Positions 11,824 through 22,773 of a stretch of DNA of 64,000 nucleotides are shown piece by piece. The stretch's first letter is position 1; each line of letters starts with the position of its first letter. The notes under the pieces are model-generated. The model was not told the origin of the DNA. It saw only the letters and a program-made list of their open reading frames with translations, and searched no databases. Source of the DNA: Ectobius pallidus (lineage: Eukaryota > Arthropoda > Insecta > Blattodea > Ectobiidae); NCBI GenBank assembly GCA_964059195.1, contig CAXKWD010000006.1, positions 173,412,825-173,476,824 on the forward strand, in the 5' to 3' direction. The translations under genes were made by a program, and so were the position numbers.

Positions 11824-13032
11824 CAGGGGCGTATACTCTATTGGTGCTATGCGTGCGCCGCACGCCCTAATTCTAGATGGAATATTTTCATTCATAATAT
11901 TTTATTTTGTCAGTAAATTGTGGAAAAATCAGTGTCATTTTCATTGCTGAAATGAGAAAACAAGGGCCCCGCTGCGAGGCTGTCACCCGGGTGACCCGTG
12001 TGCTACGATTCCGTAATGAGAATGAGTTTCTGAGCGGTACGTTAGACGTGGACTTGCCTCGAGGCTAGAACTTGTGTGCTTTGAGTTTTGAAGAAGGGCG
12101 ATATCCTGTCCGCGGGGTGAAGAAGGGAATAGGTTTCGCTCGGTGGGGAGATTTGACAGTATCTTGAGTGCCTTGCGTGCTACTGAAGTTGCGCACTCAG
12201 CTGAGTTGTAGCGAAGTATATTGCGATTTCAAGAAGTTAAAAAGTAAATGATTGTAAATGTTATTTTATTTAATGTTATCAAAAGTGTTTGATTATTTTT
12301 TAGTCTTTTATTTTAAGAATTTCAATAGCAAATAATTGTAAATACAGTATTACTTTATTTACTGCTATTCTGCGCGCGGCGGGAGATTTGCCGGTAGTTT
12401 GCGTGCTACTGAAGTTTCGCAAGCAATTGTGTTGTACCTAAGTATATTACAATTTTAATAATTTCAAGGCAAATATTGTAAATATTATTTTATTTAGTGG
12501 TTAAAAATATCTGTTAAATTAATTTTTAGTTAATGTAGCCTATTTCATTCTGTAAACATTATGAAAGATCACAGCTGTATTTTGGAAGATCTTCTGATAA
12601 ATACATTTTTATCCAAAACTTTTCAAGATAAATTGCAAATTGTGACAAATGTACGGCCTTTCCCCGAGTTAACAAGTCTTTCCACAATATATAAAGGCAA
12701 GAATGTAGAATATACAGAACATTGTTCAGTCTCACATTCCTGAGGAAGGCCACAGAGTGAAAATTGCCGTACGCTCGAGCCTAATAATTTTGACACGGCT
12801 GATAACCCGAGAAGTCATCTTAACTAATCAGCGCCGTGAAGGCTTCAAATCTTATAAGTACAAAACCTTCATGTTTTAAAAGAAAGAATAAGCCTACTTT
12901 AATAAAGTAAGCTATTTTTAACTGTTCAGTTAAAGTTAATCTACATTCTCAATTAACTCAGGAATCAAGTACATTTTCTGTGTAGGACGATAGCATAGCA
13001 CGCCCTTTATCAGAGATCAGGATACGCCACTG
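11824..13032. mobile_element. hAT element with 8-bp TSD GAGGTCAT
   Basis: Termini CAGGGGCGTATAC and GGATACGCCACTG are inverted repeats, and GAGGTCAT is duplicated exactly at 11816-11823 and 13033-13040. The 1209-bp body has a GC-rich left part (GTGCGCCGCACGCC) and a direct duplication of about 200 bp (12139-12320 versus 12366-12540). An open frame at 12561-12743 (begins MKDHSCILEDLLIN) lacks a domain I can name; it could be a relic of a transposase or captured exon. Confidence 0.92.
12139..12540 (+). repeat. Two-unit tandem duplication inside the hAT
   Basis: Unit 1 (GGTGGGGAGATTTGACAG through TTTTTTAGTC) and unit 2 (GGCGGGAGATTTGCCGG through TTTTTAGTTAATG) align with about 75-80% identity by eye. 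Both contain GCGTGCTACTGAAGTT and GTATATT followed by AT-rich sequence. Confidence 0.75.
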
Positions 13033-13040
13033 GAGGTCAT

Positions 13041-13337
13041 ATCACGTGTTAAGAATCTACGGGTATACCAGTAGGCCCTACAGTTAGGCTAATGTTCATC
13101 TGTTTCTATTGTTAGTGTGTTATGTGTTTTGTTAATTTACTGATATCATGTCAATATTGTATGGTAAAAAAGCTGCGATGAGTCATAATAAGCAAATATG
13201 AAATTTGCGACAAGGGAAACAATAAAAAAAAAGTCAAATTTCCCGATCACCACGAATTTGAAAGGTCAGTACCTTTAAAGTTATTAAATCTTTGAAAAGT
13301 AGAAGATCCAAAGAGAAAATACATTTGGAAGATCTAG
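13041..13337. other. Unassigned spacer
   Basis: Non-coding, nothing recognised. Confidence 0.5.
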
Positions 13338-13635
13338 CCCGCCGGCGTGGTCTTGCAAGTGCCTATGACTACAGATCCGTCGACCCGGGTTCGATCCCCG
13401 GTACCTCCTCGGATTTTTCTGAGGTGGCGAGGTCTGGGACGGGGTGCACTCAGCATCGTGATTCAAATTGAGGAACTACATGATAGAGAAGTAGCGACTC
13501 CGGTCATGGAAACCACCATTAACGGCCGTGGGTGTCGGTAAGCTGACCAGATGCCCCTAATCCTGCCAACGGCCTTTAGTAGATGACGCCAGTGGTAGGC
13601 CTAGTCCCTTCAAGAATTTATTGCCACGGCGTTTT
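13338..13635 (+). mobile_element. tRNA-derived SINE
   Basis: The tRNA-like head ends in a strong Pol III B box, CGGGTTCGATCCCCGG at 13388-13403. The body follows with GGTGGCGAGGTCTGGGAC, ACGGCCGTGGGTGTCGG, CTGACCAGATGCCCC and a CCCTTCAAG tail. The body layout resembles SINEs widespread in polyneopteran insects, but I cannot assign a named family from memory. Non-coding; mobilised by a LINE. The two open frames here are SINE shadows. Confidence 0.75.
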
Positions 13636-14177
13636 TAGACATGTCAGCAAGAACAAAAGAATATACACAGAACACCAATATTATTATTAGAAGTGAACAG
13701 CGCATGTCAAAACTCGGAAACAAAAAGCGATTACAGCGCTCCAACGGGTCGGGCAGTTAAGCTGTAAGAATGAAAAATTTGCGTGCCAGAACACATGTAT
13801 GAAAATGCATTCCAAATTCTGTAAAAACCATAGCCCACTAGTATTAGCGGGCTACGGTAATGACAATAGCCCACTAATACCATCAGGCTATAGTGATACA
13901 AACAATTATCTTTTTAAAGCATTGAACACAAAATGCACTAAATGATGAACACCTTAAATAAGAAAAAATAATAATTTGCAAACAATATGCGTCAGATCTT
14001 ATAAAAACCGTAGTGTAGAATACCTTCTAGAATTTCTGCTACTCACAACATACATGTCTCGGTGATTGCTGAAATATGTATTACTTTAGATGACTTTATA
14101 AATAAAAAACAAACACCCTTGATTAATGAAATATATTTATAAAAACTGATTTTAAAAATATTACATTACCATAAATA
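13636..14177. other. Unassigned stretch with a small palindrome
   Basis: Around 13832-13893 the motif ATAGCCCACTA recurs and pairs with TAGCGGGCTA / TCAGGCTAT, giving nested short hairpins. AGCGATTACAGCGCTCC...GGTCGGGCAGT at 13728-13758 is a direct repeat of 14830-14863, so the THAP gene below lies between two direct repeats about 1.1 kb apart. Confidence 0.5.
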
Positions 14178-14274
14178 TTAGTAGCTTCCTGTCACTTGAA
14201 TTTCTTTTACCTCAGTCATACACAGAAGTATGAATTTACTTTCTATTTTCACAAAAACTAGGCGAGGCTTGAGA

Positions 14275-14692
14275 TCACTTCCCACATTTGATTGGGAGTT
14301 CACAGGGATTGGGTCTCTGTAAATCACGAGTCGCAAGCTGCTTTGGGATAACTTGTCTAGTATGGTTAACGAAATCTTTCTCCAGGAAGTGGTCTTCACA
14401 CATGAAATAATTAGCACAATTCACATTATCATCTAAATTGCACTGATGTTTCAGTTGGTTCACGTTTGACTTTTTCGGAAACGTGTAGAAATGTTTGTTT
14501 TTGTAGTTCACGTTGGATTTCAATCTCAAGTATTTACTTCTGCAGCCGGGAACTTGCAGGAATATTTTACTCGTTTCTGAAACAAAGAATACGAAACATT
14601 AATCTTAATAATTCGTAGAACATGGAATAAATATTAATTCAGGATTGTTTTAAGCAGTTAATGTATTTTAACTTACCTTCGCTACTTGACAT
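14275..14692 (-). CDS. Small THAP-domain protein, two exons (possible pseudogene)
   Basis: Exon 1 is 14677-14692 (ATG at 14692), followed by a GTAAGT donor. After a 100-bp intron, a TTTGTTTCAG acceptor leads to exon 2 at 14275-14576. Spliced length is 318 nt, 105 residues and in frame. The product reads as a THAP (C2CH zinc) DNA-binding domain: VPGCRSKY at residues 14-21, FYTFPKK at 35-41, C65-x2-H68 in FMCEDHF, and a VIPKQ at the usual AVPT position. The expected first cysteine (about residue 12) is a leucine, and the domain's tryptophan is missing. A one-base shift between residues 12 and 14 would give the canonical Cys-x4-Cys spacing, so either the copy is decayed or the assembly has an error. 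Nothing follows the domain, whereas most THAP proteins carry a longer effector region. Confidence 0.55.
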
Positions 14693-15468
14693 ATTTATAA
14701 TATGTTAATTATATCTCCTCCTTTTCCAAACACTAATGCATACAGATCGCTGCAGAAAAAGAACCAGATATTGCGCCTTTTCGTACTTTGATGTCATATG
14801 TTTCGAAACAAACCTGCCGCCATGGCAACAGCGATCACAGTGCACCAACCGGTCGGGCAGTGAACTTATGAACTGTTGCTATTCTTTCAATGTTACTTTC
14901 ACCCCCGTGAGAGTATATTTAATGGAAGTAATATAATCTTAAGTTATCTTAATTTGATGATATACTACTATACAAACCCATGCCGGACTGCAAAGAAAAC
15001 TCTCAGCATAATGATTAGACACATAGATTTTTTTCTTGTACTTTATTCTACGATTTTACTTAGGCTAATTTTATTCAAAATGTAAGACAAACTATCCCAT
15101 ATGATGCGTTATGGATGTAAGACCTAATATTCTTTGTTCTATTGTGAATGGTGTTTTTTGTTTTACGTTCTGTGTATGTAAAATCGCCTGTACGATGGCA
15201 TCAATGGAACGGAATTCTTTTAAAACCAAAACATTTAGCAGGCATCTCAATCTCGGCTTTTACTAAGGGCCAACTGGACTTTATCAAGTCCAAGGGCAGC
15301 ATGGGAAATAAAAATATAAGCTTCTGTCCTTATAAAATTTAAGCGTGTTTTTATATTTTGTAAAATGCAACCACCCGACTTTTAAATTACAACACACCAT
15401 GGAATACAACACTAGAAATATGCTATAATTCCTACCATTTGATATGTGTGTATTACAATCAATTTATT
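14693..15468. other. Unassigned stretch upstream of the THAP frame
   Basis: Contains the second copy (14830-14863) of the direct repeat that brackets the THAP frame. The open frames here show no domain. If the THAP gene is real, its promoter would lie just above 14692; I see no clear TATA or Inr element. Confidence 0.45.
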
Positions 15469-16356
15469 AAGTGCCAGTATGGTACTTTATGAGATTGTGT
15501 GGGGGACGAAAAAATGTCTGTCCGTCTGTCTGTCTGTCTGTCCGTGCGTCTGTACGCACCATAACTCAAGTACGCTTTTTCGGATTTTCATGAAACTTGG
15601 TATAAACATTCATAATGTCGATGGGAAGAACCCTATTCATATTGAACCAAATCGGTTCACCGGTACCGGAGTAATGCCCAATTTAGTGCCTATTTTAATA
15701 GATTATAATAGAAAGGCGCCATCACTCAAATACGCTGTATCGAATTTCCATGAAACTTGGTATACCCATTTATGGCGTCCATGAGAAGTGCCCTATTGAA
15801 TTTGAACCTAATCTGTTGACCGGTACCGGAGTAAAACCCAATTTAGTGTATATTTTAAAGACGCAGTAACTCAAATACGCTTTACCGGATTTTTATGAAA
15901 CTTGGTATACACATTTACAATGTCCATGGGAAGACGTTTATTCATAATGGATAAAATCGGTTGATCTGTTTCGGAGCAATGCTCAATTTAGTGCCTATTT
16001 TATGGCAATATACGTATTCGAAAGAATTTATTAAAAAAAAAAGAAAATCAGTTATCTTGACAACATAGCCTATTGTTTTACTGTGATCTTATAAGGCCTT
16101 GGAAATTAAAATACAGGTAGCTAAGACAAAAACCACTATTGTTTTACATGCTCTTATCCAACTAGACCGTTAAAATGACCCAGGTGGCCGAGATGGTAGA
16201 CCTTTCTTCTTCCGTAAGCCCTGCTTAATGAATAAATCTGGAGCTTAACTTGGAAATAAATTTTTAAAAAAATATTCTGCATATTATAATTGCAGTCATA
16301 ACTGATTAAACAAAAACATACTGGCACTTTTTTACATAAGTTTACCTGATTTTATT
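15469..16356 (+). mobile_element. Family A element, three-monomer copy
   Basis: Starts AAGTGCCAGTATGGTAC. The inverse CATACTGGCAC lies near 16317-16327 and is followed by TACATAAGTTTACCTGATTTT. Inside are a (CTGT)n tract, three diverged tandem monomers (each opening with AACTCA.ATACGC and closing with CAATTTAGTG), a mid section, and a SINE remnant (GGTGGCCGAGATGG at 16184-16197) cut short and joined to TAGACCTTTCTTC. The same deletion junction occurs in the copy at 34792. Open frames starting at 15446 are monomer shadows. Confidence 0.85.
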
Positions 16357-16705
16357 TAAAAATGAGCAATCATTATTCAGTAATTGTTTTGTGTTGCAAA
16401 CATAACGACTGAACTCAGAAGGAATGTGGGGGATCCTGATAAGTTGGTACCGCTTACCAGTTGCCCTTCCCAAGGCCTTAATATTAACATAAAACAAATT
16501 ATAACCTGATATTTCGCTTGTAATTTTAAATTTAAGCCATTTAAATACCCCAAAATATCTATCTTAAATGTCAAATCTTCAAACCAGTTACTGTGACCAC
16601 GTAGCTTATCGGGTGATTTTCTTTTCATTTCTAAGAAAACTTTAATTTTTCTCCCGAAGCGTTTTAAAACTTGATGACAAGAATGTCAGAGAACTTCTTA
16701 ATAGC
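16357..16705. other. Unassigned spacer
   Basis: No feature recognised; the reverse-strand open frame at 16377-16628 has no domain. Confidence 0.5.
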
Positions 16706-16769
16706 GTAGGAAGCCCTCTTACTTACTTACTCAATAGCAATAGACAATTATTTAGTGATGAGCGAGACC

Positions 16770-16960
16770 AGTCTTGGTCTTGCAGTCTTGGTCTTGGTCT
16801 TGCAGAAAATGCAAGACCGAGACCAAGACCAAGACCGCATCAGCGTTAGCAAGACCAAGACCAAGACCGACCATGCAAGACCGAGACCAAGACCAAGACC
16901 AACCCTGCAAGACTCTGGCAAGAACAAGACCTAACTGCAAGACTCTTGCAGTCTTGCATT
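16770..16960. repeat. CAAGACC / GGTCTTG subterminal array, left
   Basis: Six- and seven-base units CAAGACC and AAGACCGAGAC repeated more than 15 times in both orientations. The predicted proteins (KTKTKT, VLVLVS) are low-complexity shadows. Confidence 0.9.
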
Positions 16961-17535
16961 TGAAAAAGTTTTATAAAGCCCCGTTGTGTATGCAGCGACC
17001 GCTACTCAAAGGCGCCGCAGAGTCGCTAGCCGGGGTAGTCCCAAGGCTAGTGGGCCTATAATATAGAGGTTGCTTCATCGTGCGGTAACCAATGAGAGCA
17101 GACCCGGTGCGTAACACTGTCCGTATCCAAAAACGAGCGCACCATTCAAATAATACATATGAAATCTGTATACAACCTCTCTCACCACTACGATAAACAA
17201 ATTACTGCAATGAAAACTAACAATTAATCTGACGGATTTCCCTGAATGGCATTCCAGACAGCTAGTTCCTTCAATTGGTGGGAGTAAACACTCCATATTC
17301 ATTTTTAAAATGTTTAATTGCAATAGTTCTCTAGTATTATGGTACGAAAGGCAAACAGATGTAACAAAGGCCCCTAAGCCATATATGAAATTTCATTTTG
17401 CGTACAATATAAATAAATTCTGCCATACAGTTATTCAATAACTAGTTTCTCTAACCTCTCACTGGGTTAAAAGAAAGCTTTGACTGAGGATCTATAATAA
17501 TTCGTTATTACAACCAAATGGTCATACTATAATGA

Positions 17536-17705
17536 ATGGAGCAACGATGGAATAAGATATGCCAGGGGAAACAGGAGCACCCCGAGAAAACCTGCCCCGA
17601 CCCCACTTTGTCCATCACAAATTTCACATTGATCCATCGAGATCCGATCCCGGGTCCCAACGGTAGAGGGCGAACGGTCTATCCACTCAGCCATGGGGCG
17701 GCCTA
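17536..17705 (-). mobile_element. tRNA-derived SINE inside the hAT
   Basis: On the minus strand the head reads CCATGGCTGAGTGGATAGAC, a good A box, then CCCGGGATCGGATCTCG in the B-box position, followed by a body with the GGGGCAGGTTTTCTCGGGG-type motif. The tRNA-like part is degenerate but correctly ordered. Confidence 0.65.
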
Positions 17706-18395
17706 TGATGGAGGGTTTGAAACTTTAATCAGTCCCTGTAACTTAAAACTCCTATTAACATGCTCAGTAGCCTATTTCATTAACGATGATATCCTTTTTT
17801 TACACCTATCATTAATATTCATAGCCTACTCTCACATATAAAATCGATATGGAATTTATTAGATAGGTGATTTTTGATGGTAATAATGATTAAGTACAGT
17901 AGATTAAATGAATTAGTTGAATATTGAATAGTTAAGGTAATTGCTTTATTATAAAATGGTGATGGGTATGAATAAGTCTTGGTAAATACGTAGGTATTGT
18001 GAAAAAGCACGTTCTTGGAAAACAAAATTTCTTAAAGAGGATCTCAAAGCGATGGTGTATTTTCCCAGGTAGACTGAACGTGACTTTAAATAATAGACAG
18101 AGGGTTTGGTAGCAGAAGGAACTAATTATGTTACAGGAAAGATGCGCAATCAATGTAAAAGGTATATTATGATCTAAGGAAAAGGAGATGATAATTAGTA
18201 ACACTTAAACTTTAAGTTTAACAATCAGGCACGTTTCAAGTAAGTTTGGAGAAACGCGTTATAAATAAATTTGCTTCCGATTTACAAGGGTAAAACTGTA
18301 AATGTCACATATTTATGAAAAGACATGTTCCGGGTATATGGGAAGACACACTACAGAATTAAATCAGTGTGAAGATTATGTATTGTATGAGACCT

Positions 18396-18465
18396 TTGGC
18401 TATACGCACCAATGCTCTACCAACTCAGCTAAGCCGGAGTTCAATTCACAGCGCCAGATGGAATC
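18396..18465 (-). repeat. tRNA-like A-box remnant
   Basis: The minus strand reads TTAGCTGAGTTGGTAGAGC, an excellent tRNA D-arm/A-box match. I find no matching T-arm downstream, so this is a SINE or tRNA-pseudogene relic and not a functional tRNA. Confidence 0.45.
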
Positions 18466-18924
18466 TTTCTCCTATGATTGCTCTAAGTTTTCTCCTATAA
18501 TATTCTAATGTAATGTCCAACAGAGACAATAATCTGTGGTTCATGAATACTTATATATCTAGCCGTTATGTATCATACACATCTTGTTAATATTACTTCT
18601 TGTCTCCAGAGACGTTCAATTTGAAATTTTACAATATAATATTCATAATTTTACACTCTCAAATAGTGTTAGCATCTCGTGGATTTTGGGTTTAAAGTTC
18701 TGCAATAGGATAACAGAGAATATTTAAACTTACACTCAAAGTTTACTGTTCTAGCTTATATCACCATGGACATTTCGGCAAACAGTGTGACATCACTTTA
18801 CTGTTTACATAGTCAAAGCAACTAAAAGCAATTAGCTTTCGTTACTTTCGCAAGCAATAACACACATGTAATCGGTGTAACTTGTAAACGCCATAGATCA
18901 CAGTAAGATGCATAAAATAAAATT

Positions 18925-19105
18925 GCAAGACTCTTGCAACAAGACCAAGACCGAGTATGCAAGACCGAGACCAAGACCAAGACCACTGATGCAAGACCGA
19001 GACCAAGACCAAGACCAGGGTTACCTATGCAAGACCAAGACCAAGACTGAGAGTACAATACCAAGACCAAGACCAAGACCGCCTTGGTCTTGGTCTTGGT
19101 CTTGC
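18925..19105. repeat. CAAGACC / GGTCTTG subterminal array, right
   Basis: Mirror of the left array near the right TIR, including GACCAAGACCAAGACC runs and a terminal GGTCTTGGTCTTGG inversion. Confidence 0.9.
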
Positions 19106-19519
19106 ATTTGCTCATCACTACAATTATTAAGCAAGTTAAACGAATATTATCTATTTTAAGGAACCCGAAGGTTCATTGCCGCGCTTACCTGAGCCCGCCA
19201 TTCAACCCTATTATGTGCTAACTTCATCCAGTCATCCCTCGGAAATCCCTTAAATCTATCCTAATATTGTCCTCCCACCTACGTCTAGGTCTTCCACGTC
19301 GTCTTTTCCTTTCTAGTCTCCCATTCAATATTTTTGAGATATGTCTTTCCTCCCCCATTTCATCCTCCGTGATTTAATTACCCTTACTATTTCTGGTGAA
19401 GAGTACAGGTTATGAAGCTCGCCCTTATGCAGTTTTCATCTCTCTTAGGTCTGAATATTTTCCTAAGCTCCCTGTTTTCGAACACACTCAGATTATGTAA
19501 GGGGCCGGCAGGATAATTA

Positions 19520-20338
19520 TCTCTATATATATAAAAGGCTTTGTCCTGACTGATTGAATGAATGACTGACTGACTGATTGACTGAATGACAGGAATCAAC
19601 GTACAGCCTAAACTATAACAGGTAGAGACTTGGAATTTTGACAGTACCTTCGTTTCATAATGTAGGTGCTCACTAAGAAAGGATTTTGAAAAATTCTGAT
19701 TCTAAATGCCAAAAATTAAATGTTTTTGAAAATACTTAATCCCTTTTTACATAGAATTATCCATTCCAAATCACAGAATATATTGTTGCCAAATGGTATC
19801 AGGTGGGCTTGAAAAAAACAAATGAAATGCACTTTTGACAAATAAGACAAGTTATCAAAATAATTCATGTTATAAATAAATATTACAGAATGAAATCCAC
19901 TAAAATAATGGAATCACATAACTTTCTCTACCCTGGACATAGAGAAAACAAAACGAGGTATGGTAATGTGTATATTATTATATTATATCGCAGGTTTTTG
20001 GAGAGAAAAGTATGAAAGTGATAATGCCTTATGGTAACATAAGAGTGGGAAATTTCCCGCCTCGATATTACAATTTTATGTTACAGGAATTTCTGTTTCT
20101 TCTTATTTAAACCTCTACCAGGCTTGCTGTGCACTGTACAAGCGATGGGATGCAACATTCTAGATCCTCTATGAGCCATAAAAAACTATATCAAGCGTTT
20201 TCTGAGGGAATAGTTTGAGTGTAATAAGTCGTTCTTCCTATTTCAAATTATAAATGCCTATATAAGGACCTAGAATTTAAAATTGAAAATCCTTCATAAG
20301 CTAATTTCCAATTACAAAATACAAAACCCGGGCGACGG
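19520..20338 (+). mobile_element. Helitron, type C, 3'-truncated
   Basis: Starts TCTCTATATATATAAAAGG after an A (A|TC). A CTGACTGA-rich stretch follows, then the conserved body (CAGTACCTTCGTTTCATAATG; TTTCTCTACCCTGGACATAG). It breaks off inside the 3' hairpin at CCCGGGCGACGG, before CTAG. Inserted in the RTE copy. Non-autonomous: no Rep/Helicase. Complete sister at 61497-62365. Confidence 0.85.
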
Positions 20339-20569
20339 ATTCTGTCCCCTGGAACGAATAAAATTCACTCTTTTCTTTACTAATTTCAAAATGTGGCACA
20401 TTGTTATTGCATTGAGCACAGAGCCTCCTGGTGAACTGGCACTGTACTATATAGCCTATCAGTATTTTATGAGACATTCTTTTCTTCTGTGCTGATAGAA
20501 AATAACATTTTAGCAAGCTTAATTTTGCATTAAATTTTATGTCGTAGGCTATACATATTAATTTATAAT
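20339..20569. other. Unassigned spacer
   Basis: Non-coding. The RTE sequence expected to resume beyond the Helitron is not present, implying a deletion that also removed the Helitron 3' end. Confidence 0.5.
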
Positions 20570-21019
20570 TAGGGGGCGGATTTCTATGACCTAAAAAATA
20601 GGATATATGCATGCGTTTATGACCGAAAAAACATTAAAATATGACCAATAAAAATTAAAATATGGCTTTACCACTTACACATTGTGTATAGTTTTTTTAA
20701 GTTTCATTACAATTAATTTTATTAAAATATAATGTTATTTATTTAAAATATCTGTAAATTCTCAAAAAGTATCATTGTAATGCAAAATTTACAAAATGTG
20801 ATATGAAACTTCAAAATTTATTTAATATGAATACAAATATGCCCAAAATATGACCTAAATATGCTACAATAGTTGAACATTTCCTAAAAATGCAGTTATA
20901 TGCACAATAAAAGCCGTTCCATTTTCACCAGGATGCTTGGAATCGGGTTTAAATTAGTCGGAAACCTGAAATAATGCAAAGGGGGAAAAATCTGACATGT
21001 CATAGAAATCCGCTCCCTA
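20570..21019. mobile_element. hAT MITE with 8-bp TSD TTTATAAT
   Basis: TIRs TAGGGGGCGGATTTCTATGAC and its near-exact inverse ending CGCTCCCTA; TTTATAAT is duplicated exactly at both flanks (20562-20569, 21020-21027). The 450-bp interior reiterates ATGACC / AATATG motifs. No transposase. Confidence 0.93.
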
Positions 21020-21027
21020 TTTATAAT

Positions 21028-21520
21028 ACATTTTACCTAAAACTTTAGGGGGCCGCCTATTTGATACACCTGACTTAAAGTATGTGTATAGAAAAAGAGT
21101 TTTTTTCTGCGATAGCGATTTAGAGGATGACAGAACTGATATTCCTTACGTGACAATAATACAGTATTGCCTCTTTAGTACGTGTAATAAGTTCAAAGTT
21201 GGCAGCATTTTTATAGTAACTTTTTAGTGATTTTTCGTTAGGGAAGCTTCTTATTTGGCAGTCAATAGAAAGGGAAAAAATGAAAATGAGAAAGTAAGAG
21301 GATGGATAAAGAGAAGAAGATTCCTCATATTACGTCATGAAACAGATGCATTGTGTCCAGTTACGTGAGAGGCCGGCTGTATGAATACTAATATACAGGG
21401 TTATGAAATGAAGAATCTCAAAGCCAAGCCGCTCCTAGTGACCTTAATGCAAATACAATCCTTTCCTTTAAAAGGAGGGACCTATAAATTTCGTTGAAAC
21501 ATTCGCCAAAAAGTTATTTA
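21028..21520. other. Unassigned stretch
   Basis: No gene or repeat recognised apart from a possible transposon end TACAGGGTTATGAAATG at 21395. Confidence 0.45.
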
Positions 21521-22020
21521 CAGGGTGTCCACCAAGTAATGCTGAAGAAATTCCCTGATTTCCATTGATCATTTCAGAAATTCCTGACCAAAATATGATT
21601 ATAAAGCTCTTTCTAATAACTGTATAGGAAAAATTATAGGATTATACATACTTTAAATAAGAAAAAAAAAACTTTTCGTAACAAAAGTAATTGCAAATAA
21701 TAATTACTTAGGCTATAACAGATACAAAAGGAACAGTAAAATAAATTAAATATACCTTCATATAGGCCTATTATTGTCTAGAAGTCTTTTTTGATCCCAC
21801 TTATTTTTTCTTCAGCAACTTAATTTGTTTAGCTGCAGCTTTTCGGACTCTAAAAGTAGTTTTCTTTTCTTCTCTTCTAGTTCTTATCTTCAGATTTGCA
21901 ATAGGTCGAATTTTCACGGATATTTTATCAAATTCATTGACTTTCCCCGGATTTTCCCGACCATACGAAATTCCCGGCCTTTTCCCGGATTCCCGACTTT
22001 CCCGACCAGTGGACACCCTG
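21521..22020. mobile_element. 500-bp TIR element CAGGGTGTCCAC
   Basis: Inverted termini CAGGGTGTCCAC / GTGGACACCCTG flanked by TATTTA on both sides (21515-21520 and 22021-22026). The right half repeats TCCCGGA / TTCCCGAC motifs and the left half holds the related GAAATTCCCTGATTTCC, a subterminal-repeat design like the hATs here. The duplication is 6 bp, shorter than a hAT TSD, so the superfamily is open. Confidence 0.7.
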
Positions 22021-22222
22021 TATTTATGATACAAGTAGTAAAAGATACATTATTGTTTTGTTAGTAGGTATGTGTTTAGCATATGTATTAGGCTATACAA
22101 TATTTTTTTAGACAGCCGTTAGTTTGTGAAATAATAATAAATATAAGCATTATTCTAATGCATTAGGCCTACCTAACGTGGAGCCATATTGAATCCTCAA
22201 GCTGCCCTGTCACCTATCGCCA

Positions 22223-22420
22223 TATCCCGGGTGTTCGGAAATTCATTATACAAACTTCTAGGGCTAGTAGAGGGGACTTAGTAGACAATATTTCGAATCG
22301 TTTACCCTGCTGTGGTATCATGCCTGGAGCCCCATCAGGGTTCCTATTCGAAATATTGTCTACTAAGTCCCCTCTACTAGCCCTAGAAGTTTGTAATATG
22401 AATTTCCGAACACCCTGTAT
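22223..22420. mobile_element. Short foldback element (hairpin about 195 bp)
   Basis: Arms of about 75 bp nearly perfectly complementary: GGGTGTTCGGAAATTCATT... CAATATTTCGAAT on the left and the inverse through GAATTTCCGAACACCC on the right, with a loop of about 40 bp. Open frame 22214-22495 is a shadow of the arms. Confidence 0.85.
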
Positions 22421-22773
22421 ACACATGCGCAGAGATAATTGATTTTCTGGTGAGTGAGTACCAACATAAGGAATGGAGTCTACAACGCTTTTCAACTACC
22501 AAGTAGGACGCTTTTTGCAACCACTGTGAGAAATTTAACATTTAAAAAGCCGTAATGAATTTTGCTAATTTCAATTTTTATCAAACTGAGTCTATTTAAT
22601 AATCATAAATATTCGTAACTAAAGAGTATTTTCCATGTGAGTAAAGTCAAAGTTGGTTGCAATGGATTTTTAACACTAGTTCTATAATATTTAGGCTAAA
22701 TTTCACTTCGTATGTCTTGTGTTGAAAGTCCTATTTTTAATATAGGCTAAGGAGCAAAATAGTTATTTATGAA
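22421..22773. other. Unassigned spacer
   Basis: No feature recognised. Confidence 0.5.

Larger units (their letters stand above)
16753..19120. mobile_element. 2.37-kb hAT element with 8-bp TSD CAATTATT
   Basis: Perfect 11-bp TIRs TAGTGATGAGC / GCTCATCACTA, flanked by exact CAATTATT duplications at 16745-16752 and 19121-19128. Removing the insert restores a continuous RTE 3' end. Both subterminal zones are dense arrays of CAAGACC/GGTCTTG units (16770-16960 and 18925-19105) in mixed orientation, matching the GAGACC adjacent to the TIR; such reiterated subterminal motifs are typical transposase-binding sites in hATs. No transposase is seen. The interior includes a SINE and AT-rich filler. Confidence 0.93.
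16706..19519 (-). pseudogene. RTE-type LINE 3' end, split by a hAT
   Basis: Minus-strand copy of the C-terminal part of an RTE-clade retrotransposon. Its 3' end lies at about 16706-16752 and the rest at 19121-19519, separated by the hAT below. The right part encodes, on the minus strand, the GRPRRRWEDN-type tail that is typical of insect RTE elements. It stops where a Helitron inserts at 19520. Compare the plus-strand copy at 26440-27310. Confidence 0.8.

Noticed and set aside
16752..17061. Lysine/threonine- or valine/leucine-rich open frames
   Set aside because: Translations of the CAAGACC array.
18396..18465. Possible tRNA gene
   Set aside because: Good A box on the minus strand but no T-arm or acceptor pairing; relic only.
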